In this document: positions 1 to 9,121 of the stretch, in pieces
How positions within the stretch are numbered: the first letter of the stretch is position 1
Layout of the letters: each line of letters starts with the position of its first letter
Source: Methanocorpusculum sp. UBA424
GTDB lineage: Archaea; Halobacteriota; Methanomicrobia; Methanomicrobiales; Methanocorpusculaceae
Length of the DNA stretch: 64,000 nucleotides
NCBI GenBank assembly: GCA_002498375.1
Contig: DAHC01000005.1
Location: 135,376-199,375 of the forward strand
Reading direction: 5' to 3'
The notes under the pieces: generated by a model
Seen by the model: only the letters and a program-made list of their open reading frames with translations
Told to the model about the DNA's origin: nothing
The model's database searches: none
Position numbers and translations under genes: made by a program

Positions 1-8
1 TAGTACGA

Positions 9-710
9 ATGACCTTTGAACTCTCAGAAGATATTCTCGAAGCAATACTCAATACCGGAGAAGCGGCGGTAAAGGTTTCTCATCTGGAAAATCTGGCAAA
101 CGGCAACACTGACGGGCTCAAAAAAGCGGTCACCTGCCTCAAAGACAAAGGCTATGTCACCGAATCCGCAGAGGGAATTTCACTCACGGATAAGGGAACC
201 GTCAAGGCGTCCCAGGTGGCGCGCAAGCATGCGGTCCTGACCAGTTTCCTCACCGACGTTCTCGGCACCGAACCGGATCATGCATCGAAAGAAGCATGCC
301 AAATGGAACACAGCATCTCGTCGGAGACGATCGAACGCCTTGATACGTTCCTGGAAAACCGCGGACCCGGCGGACACAAATCCGGGCGCGGGAGACCCTG
401 GGGAAGACGCCCGGCCCACATGGATCATGCCGTCTTTCAGGAGCACGAAGGGCACGCCGGCCTCACGAAACGCAATCCGATCATTTCCTTATCCGAGTGC
501 GAGGAAGGTTCCCTTCTGCATGTTTCCATGATCCGGTGTTTTGGAAAACACAGCAGACTCATCGATCTCGGCGTCATTCCCGGCGAACTGATCACACTTC
601 GGCGAAAACTCGACAATAACGCCGTCGTGATAACCGTCAAAGGGTGTGATATCGCCTTAAGTCCCGAGGTCGCCGAGAATATTCTGGTCGAGCGGTGCAA
701 TACCCAATGA
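9..710 (+). CDS. DtxR-like regulator fused to a FeoA domain
   Basis: A 233-residue protein. Residues 1-75 look like a winged-helix domain. The stretch around 71-101 resembles the metal-binding/dimerisation part of DtxR/IdeR repressors, with RKH at 72-74 and the C-x-x-E-H motif at 97-101. A His- and Gly-rich linker (about 119-152) leads to a FeoA/SH3-like domain (about 157-230). The residue four after His74 is Thr, where DtxR has a Glu ligand, so one metal site may be altered. It overlaps feoB by 4 nt (ATGA), so it is probably an iron-responsive regulator or FeoA partner of FeoB. Family placement is by motif recognition; the regulatory role is inferred. Confidence 0.75.
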   Translation: MTFELSEDILEAILNTGEAAVKVSHLENLANGNTDGLKKAVTCLKDKGYVTESAEGISLTDKGTVKASQVARKHAVLTSFLTDVLGTEPDHASKEACQMEHSISSETIERLDTFLENRGPGGHKSGRGRPWGRRPAHMDHAVFQEHEGHAGLTKRNPIISLSECEEGSLLHVSMIRCFGKHSRLIDLGVIPGELITLRRKLDNNAVVITVKGCDIALSPEVAENILVERCNTQ

Positions 711-2581
711 TGCGCCGCGCCGCTCTGCTCGGGAATCCCAGTGTTGGAAAGTCCCTCATCTTCAATCATCTGACCGGTCTTGGTGTCGAGGTGAGCAATT
801 ATCCGGGTACCACGGTCGGACTGATGACCGGTATCGTCCGCTACAACGAAACAGAGTTTTCCCTCACCGATCTGCCGGGTATTTATTCGCTGTCGGGAAA
901 ATCCGACGAGGAACAGCTCGTCAGAGAATACCTCATCACCGGCGATGCCGATCTGATCGTCGCGGTTTTGGATGCCAAACATCTTGAGCGGAATCTGTAT
1001 CTTCTTTTGCAGGCTGCCGAGATCAGAAAACCTCTGGTTATCGTTTTGAATATGATGGACGATGCCAGGTCTGCGGGAAAAATCATCGACACCTCCGCTC
1101 TTTCGCAAAAGTTCGGCGTTCCGGTGATCGAGACGATCGCGACCGAGGGAAAAAATCTGGAGAAGATCGCCGACTACGTCATCGGCGCCGAACTTCCCGT
1201 TCCGGCAATCGTTCCGCGGTACGATCATCACATCGAAGCGGCGGCAAAAAATCTGCAGAAATTTCACAATCTCTCCGCGGCCGAAGCGCTCTTTGCACTG
1301 GAAAACGTTTCCTTAAGCACGCTTTCGCCGGAGGTGATGGAGAGTGCAGCAGCCATTTCATCCGAGATCGAAAAACGGCATATGATGTCTCCTGAACAAA
1401 TCATCGGAGCAAACCGTCACAACACGGCAAAAGCGATCTCTGATGAGGTGACGACGATCACTCCCCAGAAGAAGCGCCGGGATCTCGACTCGCTTCTGAC
1501 CCGCGGGTTTCCGGGGATCCCGATCCTGATCATCACGATGATAGGGATCCTCGGGGTCGTTTTCCTCCTTGGAGGATTCCTGGAGGAGGCCATCATCAGC
1601 GTGATGACGACGTATCTTCTGGACCCCTTCCATGCGCTGAATCTTGCGCCGTTTTGGGATACGGTGGGCGGCGCCGTGATCCTTGCCCTCATGTCGGGTC
1701 TCGGGATCGCATTTCCGTACGTGTTTCTCTTCTACATCTTCATCTCGATTCTGGAGGACACCGGATATCTGACCCGCGCCGCTTTTCTTGCCGACCGGGG
1801 AATGCATCATCTCGGGCTTCACGGGCAGGGGCTCATCCCGCTCGTTCTCTCGTTTGGCTGCAGTGTGCCCGCGATCATGAGCACGCGTTTTCTTCCGACC
1901 AGACGTGAACGGGTCATTGCCTCGGTTCTTGTGACGATGCTTCCCTGCTCTGCCCGGACAGTGGTCATCTCCGGGATCGTTGCCTCCTTTATTGGATTCG
2001 GCGCCGCATTCTCCATCTACGGGATCGTTTTCATTCTGGTCTTTGTCCTCGGCTGTGTTCTTTCCCGGATCACGCCGGGCGAACAGTACGGGATGATCCT
2101 TGAGATGGCGCATCTTCGCCGTCCGATCCCGAAGTATGTGGTGAAAAAAGCATGGATGCGTGTCAGAGAGTTCCTCTACATCGCTATGCCGCTTTTGCTG
2201 ATCAGCAGTGTGTTTCTGGGGATCTTCGAGTACCTCGGACTTGTCACGATGTTTGAGTCATTCATAGATCCGATCTCCACGGCCGTTCTCGGGCTGCCCG
2301 GATTTGCGTTCACCGCTCTCATGTTTGGGATCCTGCGTAAAGAGATGGCATTTGAGACACTCGCGGTCCTAGGGGGAACGACCGATCTTGCTTCGATCCT
2401 TTCGAGCAGTCAGCTCTATATCTTTGCCCTCGTGTGCGTTCTCTTTGTTCCCTGTATCTCAACGATCGCCGTTCTGATGAAGGAGATCGGGGTAAAAGCG
2501 GCCGCTCTTATCACGGTGTTCACGCTTCTGCTCGGCACTTCCCTTGGGGCACTTCTGCATTTTGTGTTCATGCTGGTGTGA
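707..2581 (+). CDS. feoB: Ferrous iron transport protein B (GTPase-permease)
   Basis: FeoB imports Fe(II) across the cytoplasmic membrane. The N-terminal G domain is clear: P-loop GNPSVGKS, switch I NYPGTTV, G3 DLPG and G4 NMMD. The C-terminal half is a polytopic membrane domain with gate-type segments (LVLSFGCSVPAIMSTR and later LRKEMAFETL). At about 624 residues it is a compact archaeal-size FeoB. I chose ATG 707, which overlaps the upstream TGA as ATGA; an in-frame GTG at 695 is an alternative. It forms an operon with the DtxR/FeoA-like gene. Confidence 0.95.
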   Translation: MMRRAALLGNPSVGKSLIFNHLTGLGVEVSNYPGTTVGLMTGIVRYNETEFSLTDLPGIYSLSGKSDEEQLVREYLITGDADLIVAVLDAKHLERNLYLLLQAAEIRKPLVIVLNMMDDARSAGKIIDTSALSQKFGVPVIETIATEGKNLEKIADYVIGAELPVPAIVPRYDHHIEAAAKNLQKFHNLSAAEALFALENVSLSTLSPEVMESAAAISSEIEKRHMMSPEQIIGANRHNTAKAISDEVTTITPQKKRRDLDSLLTRGFPGIPILIITMIGILGVVFLLGGFLEEAIISVMTTYLLDPFHALNLAPFWDTVGGAVILALMSGLGIAFPYVFLFYIFISILEDTGYLTRAAFLADRGMHHLGLHGQGLIPLVLSFGCSVPAIMSTRFLPTRRERVIASVLVTMLPCSARTVVISGIVASFIGFGAAFSIYGIVFILVFVLGCVLSRITPGEQYGMILEMAHLRRPIPKYVVKKAWMRVREFLYIAMPLLLISSVFLGIFEYLGLVTMFESFIDPISTAVLGLPGFAFTALMFGILRKEMAFETLAVLGGTTDLASILSSSQLYIFALVCVLFVPCISTIAVLMKEIGVKAAALITVFTLLLGTSLGALLHFVFMLV

Positions 2582-2642
2582 GCGAGGCCCCCTCCCTCCC
2601 TCAATAAAAATAACATGAGCGAGAGCCAACAGATGAGTAACA

Positions 2643-3401
2643 ATGCTGACTTTTATCGGGCTTGGCCTCTTTGACGAATCTGATGTATCGGTTCGGGGAA
2701 TGGATGTCATCAGATCTGCCGACACGGTGTTTCTGGAAGTGTACACCTCAGTTCTTACCGGCGCTTCGATCGAACGGCTCGAAGCCTGTTACGGAAAAAA
2801 GATCACGCCTCTGTACCGGGAGGACGTGGAGATCCATGCAGATAAGATCCTCGATGCCGCCGAGTCCGGGAACGCGGTTTTTCTGACCGCAGGCGACTCG
2901 ATGATCGCGACGACCCATTCGGATCTCAGGATCCGGGCGGCAGATCGAAACATTCAGACGAAAATCATTCACGGCGCCTCGATCACGACCGCGGTCTGCG
3001 GTCTTTCCGGTCTGCAGAACTACCGGTTCGGCAAATCCGTTTCCGTCCCGTTTCCGTACGGAAAATGGTTCCCGATGACCCCGATCGAGGTCATCTCGGC
3101 AAACCTGAAGGAAAATCTCCACACGCTGGTGTTTCTGGATATTCAAAAGGACAAGGAACGCTACATGAAGATCTCCGAGGCAGTCGATCTGCTGGAAGAG
3201 CAGGCCCGCCGCGTGGATGCAAAGATCCCTCTGTATGTCGGCATCGCCCGTGCGGGCTCGCCCGACCCGGCGGTCCATGCAGGAAGTGCCGAAGAGATGA
3301 AATCATTTGACTTCGGCTCCCCTCTGCATATTTTAATCGTCCCGGCAACGCTTCACGACATCGAGCGCGAGTATCTGGAGAGGTTTGCGGGTCTATGCTG
3401 A
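2643..3401 (+). CDS. dphB: Diphthine synthase
   Basis: SAM-dependent methyltransferase that trimethylates the 3-amino-3-carboxypropyl-histidine intermediate on translation elongation factor 2, a step in diphthamide synthesis in archaea. The 252 residues begin with the typical MLTFIGLGLFDESDVSV segment and contain the tetrapyrrole-methylase-fold features FLTAGDSMIATTH and HGASITTAVCGLSGLQNYRFGKS. The length is normal for the archaeal family. It overlaps the next gene by 7 nt, so the two are probably translationally coupled. Confidence 0.93.
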   Translation: MLTFIGLGLFDESDVSVRGMDVIRSADTVFLEVYTSVLTGASIERLEACYGKKITPLYREDVEIHADKILDAAESGNAVFLTAGDSMIATTHSDLRIRAADRNIQTKIIHGASITTAVCGLSGLQNYRFGKSVSVPFPYGKWFPMTPIEVISANLKENLHTLVFLDIQKDKERYMKISEAVDLLEEQARRVDAKIPLYVGIARAGSPDPAVHAGSAEEMKSFDFGSPLHILIVPATLHDIEREYLERFAGLC

Positions 3402-3955
3402 TCGATGCATACGGGAAAACTTTCGCCGGGGATTCGTGTTCTGAAAAGACCGTTCCGGAAGGCACCGTTCTTGGACAGACCGCGGACGAGATCCTTGAGA
3501 TGGTCTCCTGTTATGCATCGGACGGCAGGGTGTTTTACAAAAAAGGCGATCTGGTAAACGCCGCCGCCTCGTTTGCCTACGGGTACGGCTGGCTGGATGC
3601 GGGACGCTTTCTTGGATATCTTGCCGGCTCGCCGTCGGCTCCTCCAAAAATCGATGACCATCTCCCGGATTCTCTTTTCGAGCATCTTTCCGAGAAGACC
3701 TACCGGTATCAGAGGATGCTGACGAGCGCGTTGGAGGGGGTCTCCCCCTCGCCCGATTCTGAGACGGTGATGTATGCCGCGGCATGTTCGATCGAGGAGA
3801 AGGCACGCTCGTATCTGGACGGAGGGGCCGCTCATCTTCCAGATGATCTCATCAACGCCCTTGTTCAATTTTCCTACGGTTACGGCTGGCTTGACTGCGG
3901 GGTTCGTGCCGGTCTGTTTTCGATTTCCGGAGACCGGCATCTCTTCACCATCTAA
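3395..3955 (+). CDS. DUF357 family protein, internally duplicated
   Basis: An archaeal protein of 186 residues matching DUF357, for which no biochemical role is known to me. Two related helical units are visible: one carries NAAASFAYGYGWLDAG near residue 55 and the other INALVQFSYGYGWLDCG near residue 155, each preceded by a segment resembling ARSYLDGG/GRVFYKKGDL. It reads as a tandem duplication of one roughly 80-90 residue module. The start overlaps dphB and the end overlaps the convergent aldehyde dehydrogenase gene by 4 nt. Confidence 0.75.
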   Translation: MLIDAYGKTFAGDSCSEKTVPEGTVLGQTADEILEMVSCYASDGRVFYKKGDLVNAAASFAYGYGWLDAGRFLGYLAGSPSAPPKIDDHLPDSLFEHLSEKTYRYQRMLTSALEGVSPSPDSETVMYAAACSIEEKARSYLDGGAAHLPDDLINALVQFSYGYGWLDCGVRAGLFSISGDRHLFTI

Positions 3956-5295
3956 AACAGTCTTTTCCGCCACTTTTTCACGAGTTTCAGCGTTTTCTCT
4001 TTGTAAGGAGGATACCGAAGGGCGATGTCGGGTCTTGTTTTTCGAATCACGACCGTGCGTTTCCTGGTGAATGTTTCCAGCGAATCTTTCCCGTGATATT
4101 TTCCCATCCCGCTTGTTCCGACCCCGCCGAAGGGAGCGTTCTGGTTGGCGACCTGCATCATCACATCATTGATGCAGACGCCTCCGGAGGGATGAAGGTC
4201 AAGGAGGGCTTTGCAGAATTGTTTGTTCGCAGAAAAAATGTACAGAGCCAGCGGATCTTTTTTGATCAGCTGTTCGAGTTCGTCCTTTCTCTCCCATGCG
4301 AGGACCGGGAGGATCGGTCCGAAGATCTCGTTCTGCATGACGGGGTCGGACATATCTGCAGACAGAATCGTCGGCGCGATCTTTCTTCCTTTCGGATCGT
4401 GTTCTCCGGCACGGAAGATGAGATTTTCCGCTGTTTCGAACGCGACCAGACGGTCGTATGCCTCTTTTGTCACGATCTTTCCGTAGTCGTTGTTCGTTGC
4501 CGGATTACTTCCGTAGAGGGTGACGATCTCTTCTTTGAGTTTTCTCACGAGTTCGTCATGCACTGAGTTGTGTACCAGCAGATAGTCCGGGGCGATGCAG
4601 GTCTGTCCGGCATTTGCAAACTTTCCCCAGGCGATCCGTTTTGCGGCTGCAGGGATATCTGCGGTCTCATCGACGATACAGGCATTTTTCCCGCCAAGCT
4701 CCAGGGTCACCGGCGTGAGATGGATCGCCGCCTTTTCGGCGATCATTTTTCCCGTATCTTTTCCGCCGGTGAAGAAGATGTAGTCATACTGTGCATCTAA
4801 ATCGACTTCATCCTCTACACTGACCCACTCTTCGGGGAATACTTCGGCAAGGATCGTCCGGATGATTTTTCCGGTCTCGGGCGATCTCCGGGATGTTTTT
4901 CCAATAACTACGTTTCCGCCGGCAACGATTCCTGCAAGCGGGAGCATGAAGAGATGGAACGGATAATTCCACGGAGACAAAAGAAGAACAAGCCCGAACG
5001 GATCGCGGCGTATGACGGTTTTTGCCGGAAAAAGCAGCAGGGGGGAGCGGACCTTCTCATCTCTCAGGAGTTTTTTCGTGTGTTTGATCAGGTAATCGAT
5101 CTCGTGAAGGACGGGTGCGATCTCGAATGCGTATGCCTCGAAGGGACATTTTCCAAGATCCGAAAATAAGGCCGCCGTGATTTCCGGCTCATGGGTTTCG
5201 ATGGATGTCCGGAGTTTCTCCAGAGCGAGGAGTCTGCGCCGGATGGGGAGAGTATTGCCGGTGTCGAAAAAAAACCGGTGAGCTTCGATGGACAT
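3952..5295 (-). CDS. Aldehyde dehydrogenase, ALDH3-like
   Basis: NAD(P)-dependent oxidation of an aldehyde to a carboxylate. The Rossmann-side motif SPWNYPFHL, the ELGGKN motif with its catalytic Glu, the catalytic Cys in FANAGQTCIAPDY and the C-terminal PFGGVGTSGMGKYHG segment are all present. At about 447 residues, with a basic C-terminal tail (LKLVKKWRKRLF), it resembles class 3 long-chain/fatty aldehyde dehydrogenases. The substrate cannot be told from sequence. I chose ATG 5295; an in-frame GTG lies at 5304. A T-rich TATA-like stretch lies about 25 nt upstream, so the leader is short. Confidence 0.88.
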   Translation of the reverse strand: MSIEAHRFFFDTGNTLPIRRRLLALEKLRTSIETHEPEITAALFSDLGKCPFEAYAFEIAPVLHEIDYLIKHTKKLLRDEKVRSPLLLFPAKTVIRRDPFGLVLLLSPWNYPFHLFMLPLAGIVAGGNVVIGKTSRRSPETGKIIRTILAEVFPEEWVSVEDEVDLDAQYDYIFFTGGKDTGKMIAEKAAIHLTPVTLELGGKNACIVDETADIPAAAKRIAWGKFANAGQTCIAPDYLLVHNSVHDELVRKLKEEIVTLYGSNPATNNDYGKIVTKEAYDRLVAFETAENLIFRAGEHDPKGRKIAPTILSADMSDPVMQNEIFGPILPVLAWERKDELEQLIKKDPLALYIFSANKQFCKALLDLHPSGGVCINDVMMQVANQNAPFGGVGTSGMGKYHGKDSLETFTRKRTVVIRKTRPDIALRYPPYKEKTLKLVKKWRKRLF

Positions 5296-5331
5296 ATGTT
5301 CCACTTGTGCTTCACAAAAATAAAAAGGGAT

Positions 5332-5556
5332 CTATTGATTTTTCAACGTCTGGTGCAGGGTATGGATCCGTTTGCGGGCACCCGCCGTTTCTTTCTCCTC
5401 TTTTTCAAACGAGAGGGAGAGTATGTCTCCTGCTTTGATCCCGGCAGGAAGACTTTCCAAAGAAAAAACGCCAAGCGGCCGTTCTCTTTCCGATTCTCTC
5501 AGCAGGAGCGCGGCTTTGTTATTTTCTATCTTATCCACGGTCACGAGCAGCTTCAT
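5332..5556 (-). CDS. DUF3006 family small protein
   Basis: A 74-residue protein beginning MKLLVTVDKIENNKAALLL, the typical beta-strand pattern of DUF3006 proteins, which often sit next to ComEC-like metallo-beta-lactamase genes. It overlaps the end of the upstream metallo-beta-lactamase gene by 4 nt, so the two are almost certainly co-translated. The function is unknown; the pairing suggests an accessory role to that hydrolase. Confidence 0.7.
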   Translation of the reverse strand: MKLLVTVDKIENNKAALLLRESERERPLGVFSLESLPAGIKAGDILSLSFEKEEKETAGARKRIHTLHQTLKNQ

Positions 5557-6563
5557 ACCCTGACACCGTTTCCTGAGACAAGCATATTTTCTTTGACATG
5601 CTCATTTCTGGTGACGACCGAGTAAACCGATCCGTCCGTCGTCACAACCACATCGCCGTCAAGATCGGTCCGGTAGATGTGGTCGGTGTATTTTGCGAAC
5701 ATCGTCAGGGCTTCGATATGCGGATGACCGTACTCATTGTCAGCACCAAGACTCATGACGATGACGTTCGGGCTGACTGCTTTGAGGAATGCATCCGTGG
5801 ATGAGGTGGAGCTTCCGTGATGTCCGGCTTTCAGAATCTCTGCATCAATCGGGGTTCCGGTGGAGAGAATGTATGTCTCGGCTTTTTTACCGGCATCTCC
5901 CGTGAGAATAAACGAGACATTCCCGTAGGTTACGTTAAGAACGATGGAGTTTTCGTTGATATCGGGCGATGATCCGGTCATGATGAGATCCTGCGGGGGC
6001 GAGAGGATCTCGATTTTCACGCCGTTCCAGGGTGATGGAATAACATCTCCTTCTCTGACGATCGTGTAGCTGATATTTTCGTCAGAGATGTATGTCATGA
6101 GATTTTCATACGTCGCGGAGGTATGTTCGACACCGTTGTCGTAGACGGATCCAACATAGTAGGTGGAGAGGACATCCTTTGCCGAACCGATATGATCGTA
6201 ATCCTGATGGGTTATCAGCAGGAATTCCAGTTTGTCGATGTTAAGCGAATCAAGGTATGCGAATATCGCCGAGCGCGATTCGCGAACCGAAGGGGACATC
6301 GTCTCTCCTGCATCGATCAGCGCAAACATCCCGTCTTTGGCAAGAAGTATCGCATCCCCCTGCCCGATATCGATGACATGCATGGAAAATGCGTGTTCAT
6401 CGGTGATCAGCGGAGCAAGAGGTGCTGATCCCCCATTTCCGCCGAGTTCGGCTCCGCCGAAGATGACTACAGCGGCGATAACGAGCAGACCTGCGATAAG
6501 GCTGATGATCTTTTTCTGTGCCGAAGCTGATGAACGCCGTTTTCTGCCTGATCTCTTTGCCAT
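5553..6563 (-). CDS. Membrane-anchored ComEC-like metallo-beta-lactamase hydrolase
   Basis: A 336-residue protein with an Arg/Lys-rich N-terminus and one hydrophobic segment (about 20-42) that should anchor it with the catalytic domain outside the cell. The domain has the ComEC/Rec2-type MBL pattern: MHVIDIGQGDAILL, the metal-binding HQDYDH motif, a later GDAGKKAE segment and LKAGHHGSSTSS. No competence-type polytopic domain is present, so this is the free-standing hydrolase type, probably acting on phosphodiesters or nucleic acid. Substrate and role are inferred only from fold. Confidence 0.82.
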   Translation of the reverse strand: MAKRSGRKRRSSASAQKKIISLIAGLLVIAAVVIFGGAELGGNGGSAPLAPLITDEHAFSMHVIDIGQGDAILLAKDGMFALIDAGETMSPSVRESRSAIFAYLDSLNIDKLEFLLITHQDYDHIGSAKDVLSTYYVGSVYDNGVEHTSATYENLMTYISDENISYTIVREGDVIPSPWNGVKIEILSPPQDLIMTGSSPDINENSIVLNVTYGNVSFILTGDAGKKAETYILSTGTPIDAEILKAGHHGSSTSSTDAFLKAVSPNVIVMSLGADNEYGHPHIEALTMFAKYTDHIYRTDLDGDVVVTTDGSVYSVVTRNEHVKENMLVSGNGVRV

Positions 6564-6620
6564 ATAAGATTATGATATGGACACTGAAGAAAAAAAAGAG
6601 ATTGGTTTGGGTATTTTGGA

Positions 6621-8207
6621 TTATGCGTTCTTTACAGAGCCCGCAGTCCAGGAAAGGATCATCGCAAGGACCAGGACAACGAGGGCTGCAATAATGGTCC
6701 CGTCCAGCATCTGAAGGAAGGATGCTGAGTAGTTGTCTGAGGCTCCTGCAAGGAATATGTTTTTCAGGATGGAAACGATCCCGATCGAGATCGCCATGCC
6801 AAGCATTCTGGTCGTAGAAAGGGTTCCAGAGGCCATACCGAATTCCTGCGGGGTCACGGAGTTCATGATCGCCGTACTGTTGGGCGTGACGAAAATGGCG
6901 ATTCCTACTCCGAAGAGTGCCTGAACCGCGATCATGCTCCAGATGGCGGTCTCGGTTCCGCAGGTAAGCAGAACGATCATTCCTATACTGATGAGGAAGA
7001 GTCCCGTGGTCGTTGCATATTTTGGCGGGGCATTTCTGATAAACCGGTCGATTGCGGTGAGAATCAGGGATCCGATTCCAAATGCCGCGATGCTTGCGCA
7101 GAGGATCGCTCCGATCAGCCACACCGGTTCGGCGGAGGCGGCACCCATAAGGAATGCTCCGGCTAAACCTCCGATGGTGAAAAGTACGCCGAATGCGAGC
7201 AGCCATCTGGGCAGAAGGTGGTCGTAGAATCTGCCTGCCACGATCGTAAAGAGCACGAGGATCAGTCCCTGGGTGGTGACGATCAGCGCACGCGGGAGTG
7301 CGTCCGTGATCCCCCAGACATTCGTCATGTAGAGCGAGACAAGGGACCCCATTGCATATATCGCCACGTAATACAGCAGGTTTGCGGAGTTGTTGAAGGT
7401 GAATCCTCTGTTTTTGAGGATCAGATTGATCGGGATGAGGGGATTTTTATTTCTCTTCTCATAGAAGAAGAATGCTATCAAAAGAAAGATTCCTGAGATA
7501 AGAAGTGCGAGCGCCTCCGTATTTGGCTGTTTGGAAAATCCGTAGAGGGCAAGGCCCATACCAACCATAAAGAGCAGGGCGCCTATCCAGTCGTAAGGGC
7601 CTTTATCGGTCGGCTGATCACGCGGAATGAAGGGAAGTGCAAGGAAGAAGGAGAGAAGCGCCACGGGACAGAGGATTAGATACACCATCGACCATCCGAA
7701 GACATCCGTCAGAGCGCCGGCAAGCAGAGGTCCGGCCAGCTGTCCAAGGAATACACCGGTCATCGCGATGCCAATTGCGGTCCCCCGGAGTTCTACTTTT
7801 ACCGCCGATGCGAGCAAAGCAATCGCGCATCCAAACATCAGCGCATTTCCTATGCCTTCGATCGCCCGCATCATCAGGACCATTTCGCCTGACGTTGACA
7901 TCCCAACCCCGAGAGAACCTATGCCGAGCAGAAGGACACCAATACAGAAGAACCACTTCTTGCTGAATTTATCGGCAAGTCTTGCCGCAGGTATAAGAAA
8001 AATCGTGGATGTGAGCAGGTAGACGGTAAGGATCCAGCCGTAAAGACCCCAGTAGTCCGGTCCCATGGTATATCCCAGTCCGTTCAGCATATTCGGGAGA
8101 GCGATGTTTGTCGCTTCTCCGATGAACGGGGGCAAAAAGCAGGCAATTCCGACTGTTATGGCAATAAGATATTGTTTTGCACTCAGACGTAATGTTTCCA
8201 TATACAT
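6621..8207 (-). CDS. MFS transporter, DHA2-like (14 TM)
   Basis: A 528-residue polytopic membrane protein with about 14 hydrophobic segments. It has the early YGWILTVYLLTSTIFLIPAARLAD/KFSKKW loop typical of drug:proton antiporters of the DHA2 family, and RAIEGIGNALMFG, which corresponds to the conserved motif of TM4. The likely role is proton-driven efflux of a small organic compound; the substrate cannot be predicted. Starts are possible at 8207 or at the ATG two codons later. It is transcribed away from a gap of about 65 nt shared with the end of the zinc-ribbon gene. Confidence 0.85.
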   Translation of the reverse strand: MYMETLRLSAKQYLIAITVGIACFLPPFIGEATNIALPNMLNGLGYTMGPDYWGLYGWILTVYLLTSTIFLIPAARLADKFSKKWFFCIGVLLLGIGSLGVGMSTSGEMVLMMRAIEGIGNALMFGCAIALLASAVKVELRGTAIGIAMTGVFLGQLAGPLLAGALTDVFGWSMVYLILCPVALLSFFLALPFIPRDQPTDKGPYDWIGALLFMVGMGLALYGFSKQPNTEALALLISGIFLLIAFFFYEKRNKNPLIPINLILKNRGFTFNNSANLLYYVAIYAMGSLVSLYMTNVWGITDALPRALIVTTQGLILVLFTIVAGRFYDHLLPRWLLAFGVLFTIGGLAGAFLMGAASAEPVWLIGAILCASIAAFGIGSLILTAIDRFIRNAPPKYATTTGLFLISIGMIVLLTCGTETAIWSMIAVQALFGVGIAIFVTPNSTAIMNSVTPQEFGMASGTLSTTRMLGMAISIGIVSILKNIFLAGASDNYSASFLQMLDGTIIAALVVLVLAMILSWTAGSVKNA

Positions 8208-8273
8208 CTTTATTGTTTTTCGGATGTATTAATGGGTATCCATTTTGTGTTGATACTCAAAAAAGAGTTATGT

Positions 8274-9071
8274 CTAATAATTTCTGCGTCCTTCTCTGAT
8301 GATATCGTCAGCACGTTTCTCATCCAGACCGGGTGCAAGGACACGCCACTCGCTTTTGATTTCCCGTTCGTCTGCAGGATCACGGTATTTCATCAGCGTC
8401 GCTGCGGCACGCATGCAGGTTTTACAAAGGGGGACGGTGTTCTCCGGGTCAGACTCTCCGCCAAATCTGAACTGCTGATGCGGGACTGCAGAATCTGCTC
8501 CGCATAGATAACAGACGTTTGGGTGATATCGTATTGTTTGTCTTTTTGGTTTATCTTCACTGAAGAAATGCGCCGGCTCTTCATCTGGTTTTCTGATCTC
8601 TGGTTGGTCTCTCGCGAACGTCTGAGACTTCGGATATGTTTCTTCAAAGGGTTCTGCATTGTGAACTGCAGGCTCGGTCATCTCCAGATGTTCTTCTTCA
8701 AAGATGTCATCTTCGCGGATATCCGGCATCACGTGAGAGTATTTTTCCGTATCGGGTATCCTGGAATCATCTATGATCGGGAAGTCGTACTCATATCCGG
8801 AGTTCTTTGCCGGACTGGAAGCTCTTGGTGATTTCTTCTGAGCGAAGATCCCGGAAAAAAGTCCTTTCTTTTTTGGTTTGTCCGACGCTCCGCTTGCCGT
8901 CAACGCATCGGTGTAGCCGCTGGACACGGGTGTATAATCCATTTCATCGTAGATGCTGGATGAACCGGCGTGTTCTTTCGACCCGAGAATCATATTGTCT
9001 CTCTTCGCCTTTTTCGGTTTTTCACTGCCAATAGACCCGCCTAACGGATCAAACTCTTTTTTTCGTGCCAA
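8274..9071 (-). CDS. Unrecognised protein with C-terminal Cys4 zinc ribbon
   Basis: I do not recognise this 265-residue protein. Residues 1-180 are polar, of low complexity, rich in Lys, Ser, Asp and Glu, and probably disordered. Residues 186-265 form a compact domain with CYLC (187-190) and CKTC (216-219), a likely four-Cys zinc site, followed by a charged helical tail. The start appears to be TTG at 9071, because a strong ribosome site (AAGGAGG, about 9077-9083 on the minus strand) lies 8 nt upstream and no ATG fits. A palindrome sits in its upstream region. It could be a scaffold or nucleic-acid-binding protein; no function is assigned. Confidence 0.65.
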   Translation of the reverse strand: MARKKEFDPLGGSIGSEKPKKAKRDNMILGSKEHAGSSSIYDEMDYTPVSSGYTDALTASGASDKPKKKGLFSGIFAQKKSPRASSPAKNSGYEYDFPIIDDSRIPDTEKYSHVMPDIREDDIFEEEHLEMTEPAVHNAEPFEETYPKSQTFARDQPEIRKPDEEPAHFFSEDKPKRQTIRYHPNVCYLCGADSAVPHQQFRFGGESDPENTVPLCKTCMRAAATLMKYRDPADEREIKSEWRVLAPGLDEKRADDIIREGRRNY

Positions 9072-9105
9072 AAGATGCCTCCTTTATATGATGATATTTA
9101 TCCCC

Positions 9106-9121
9106 GAGGTATTAATACCTC
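9106..9121. promoter_or_regulatory. 16-bp perfect palindrome between divergent genes
   Basis: GAGGTATTAATACCTC is a perfect palindrome lying 35 nt upstream of the zinc-ribbon gene and about 100 nt upstream of the FecCD-type permease gene. Its AT-rich centre (TATTAATA) could be the TATA box of the leftward gene, so a dimeric regulator bound here would block that promoter. The regulator is unknown. Confidence 0.45.

Noticed and set aside
437..2113. Long antisense open frames opposite feoB
   Set aside because: They are rich in Arg, His and Asp, resemble no family, and lie wholly within the well-supported feoB and regulator genes.
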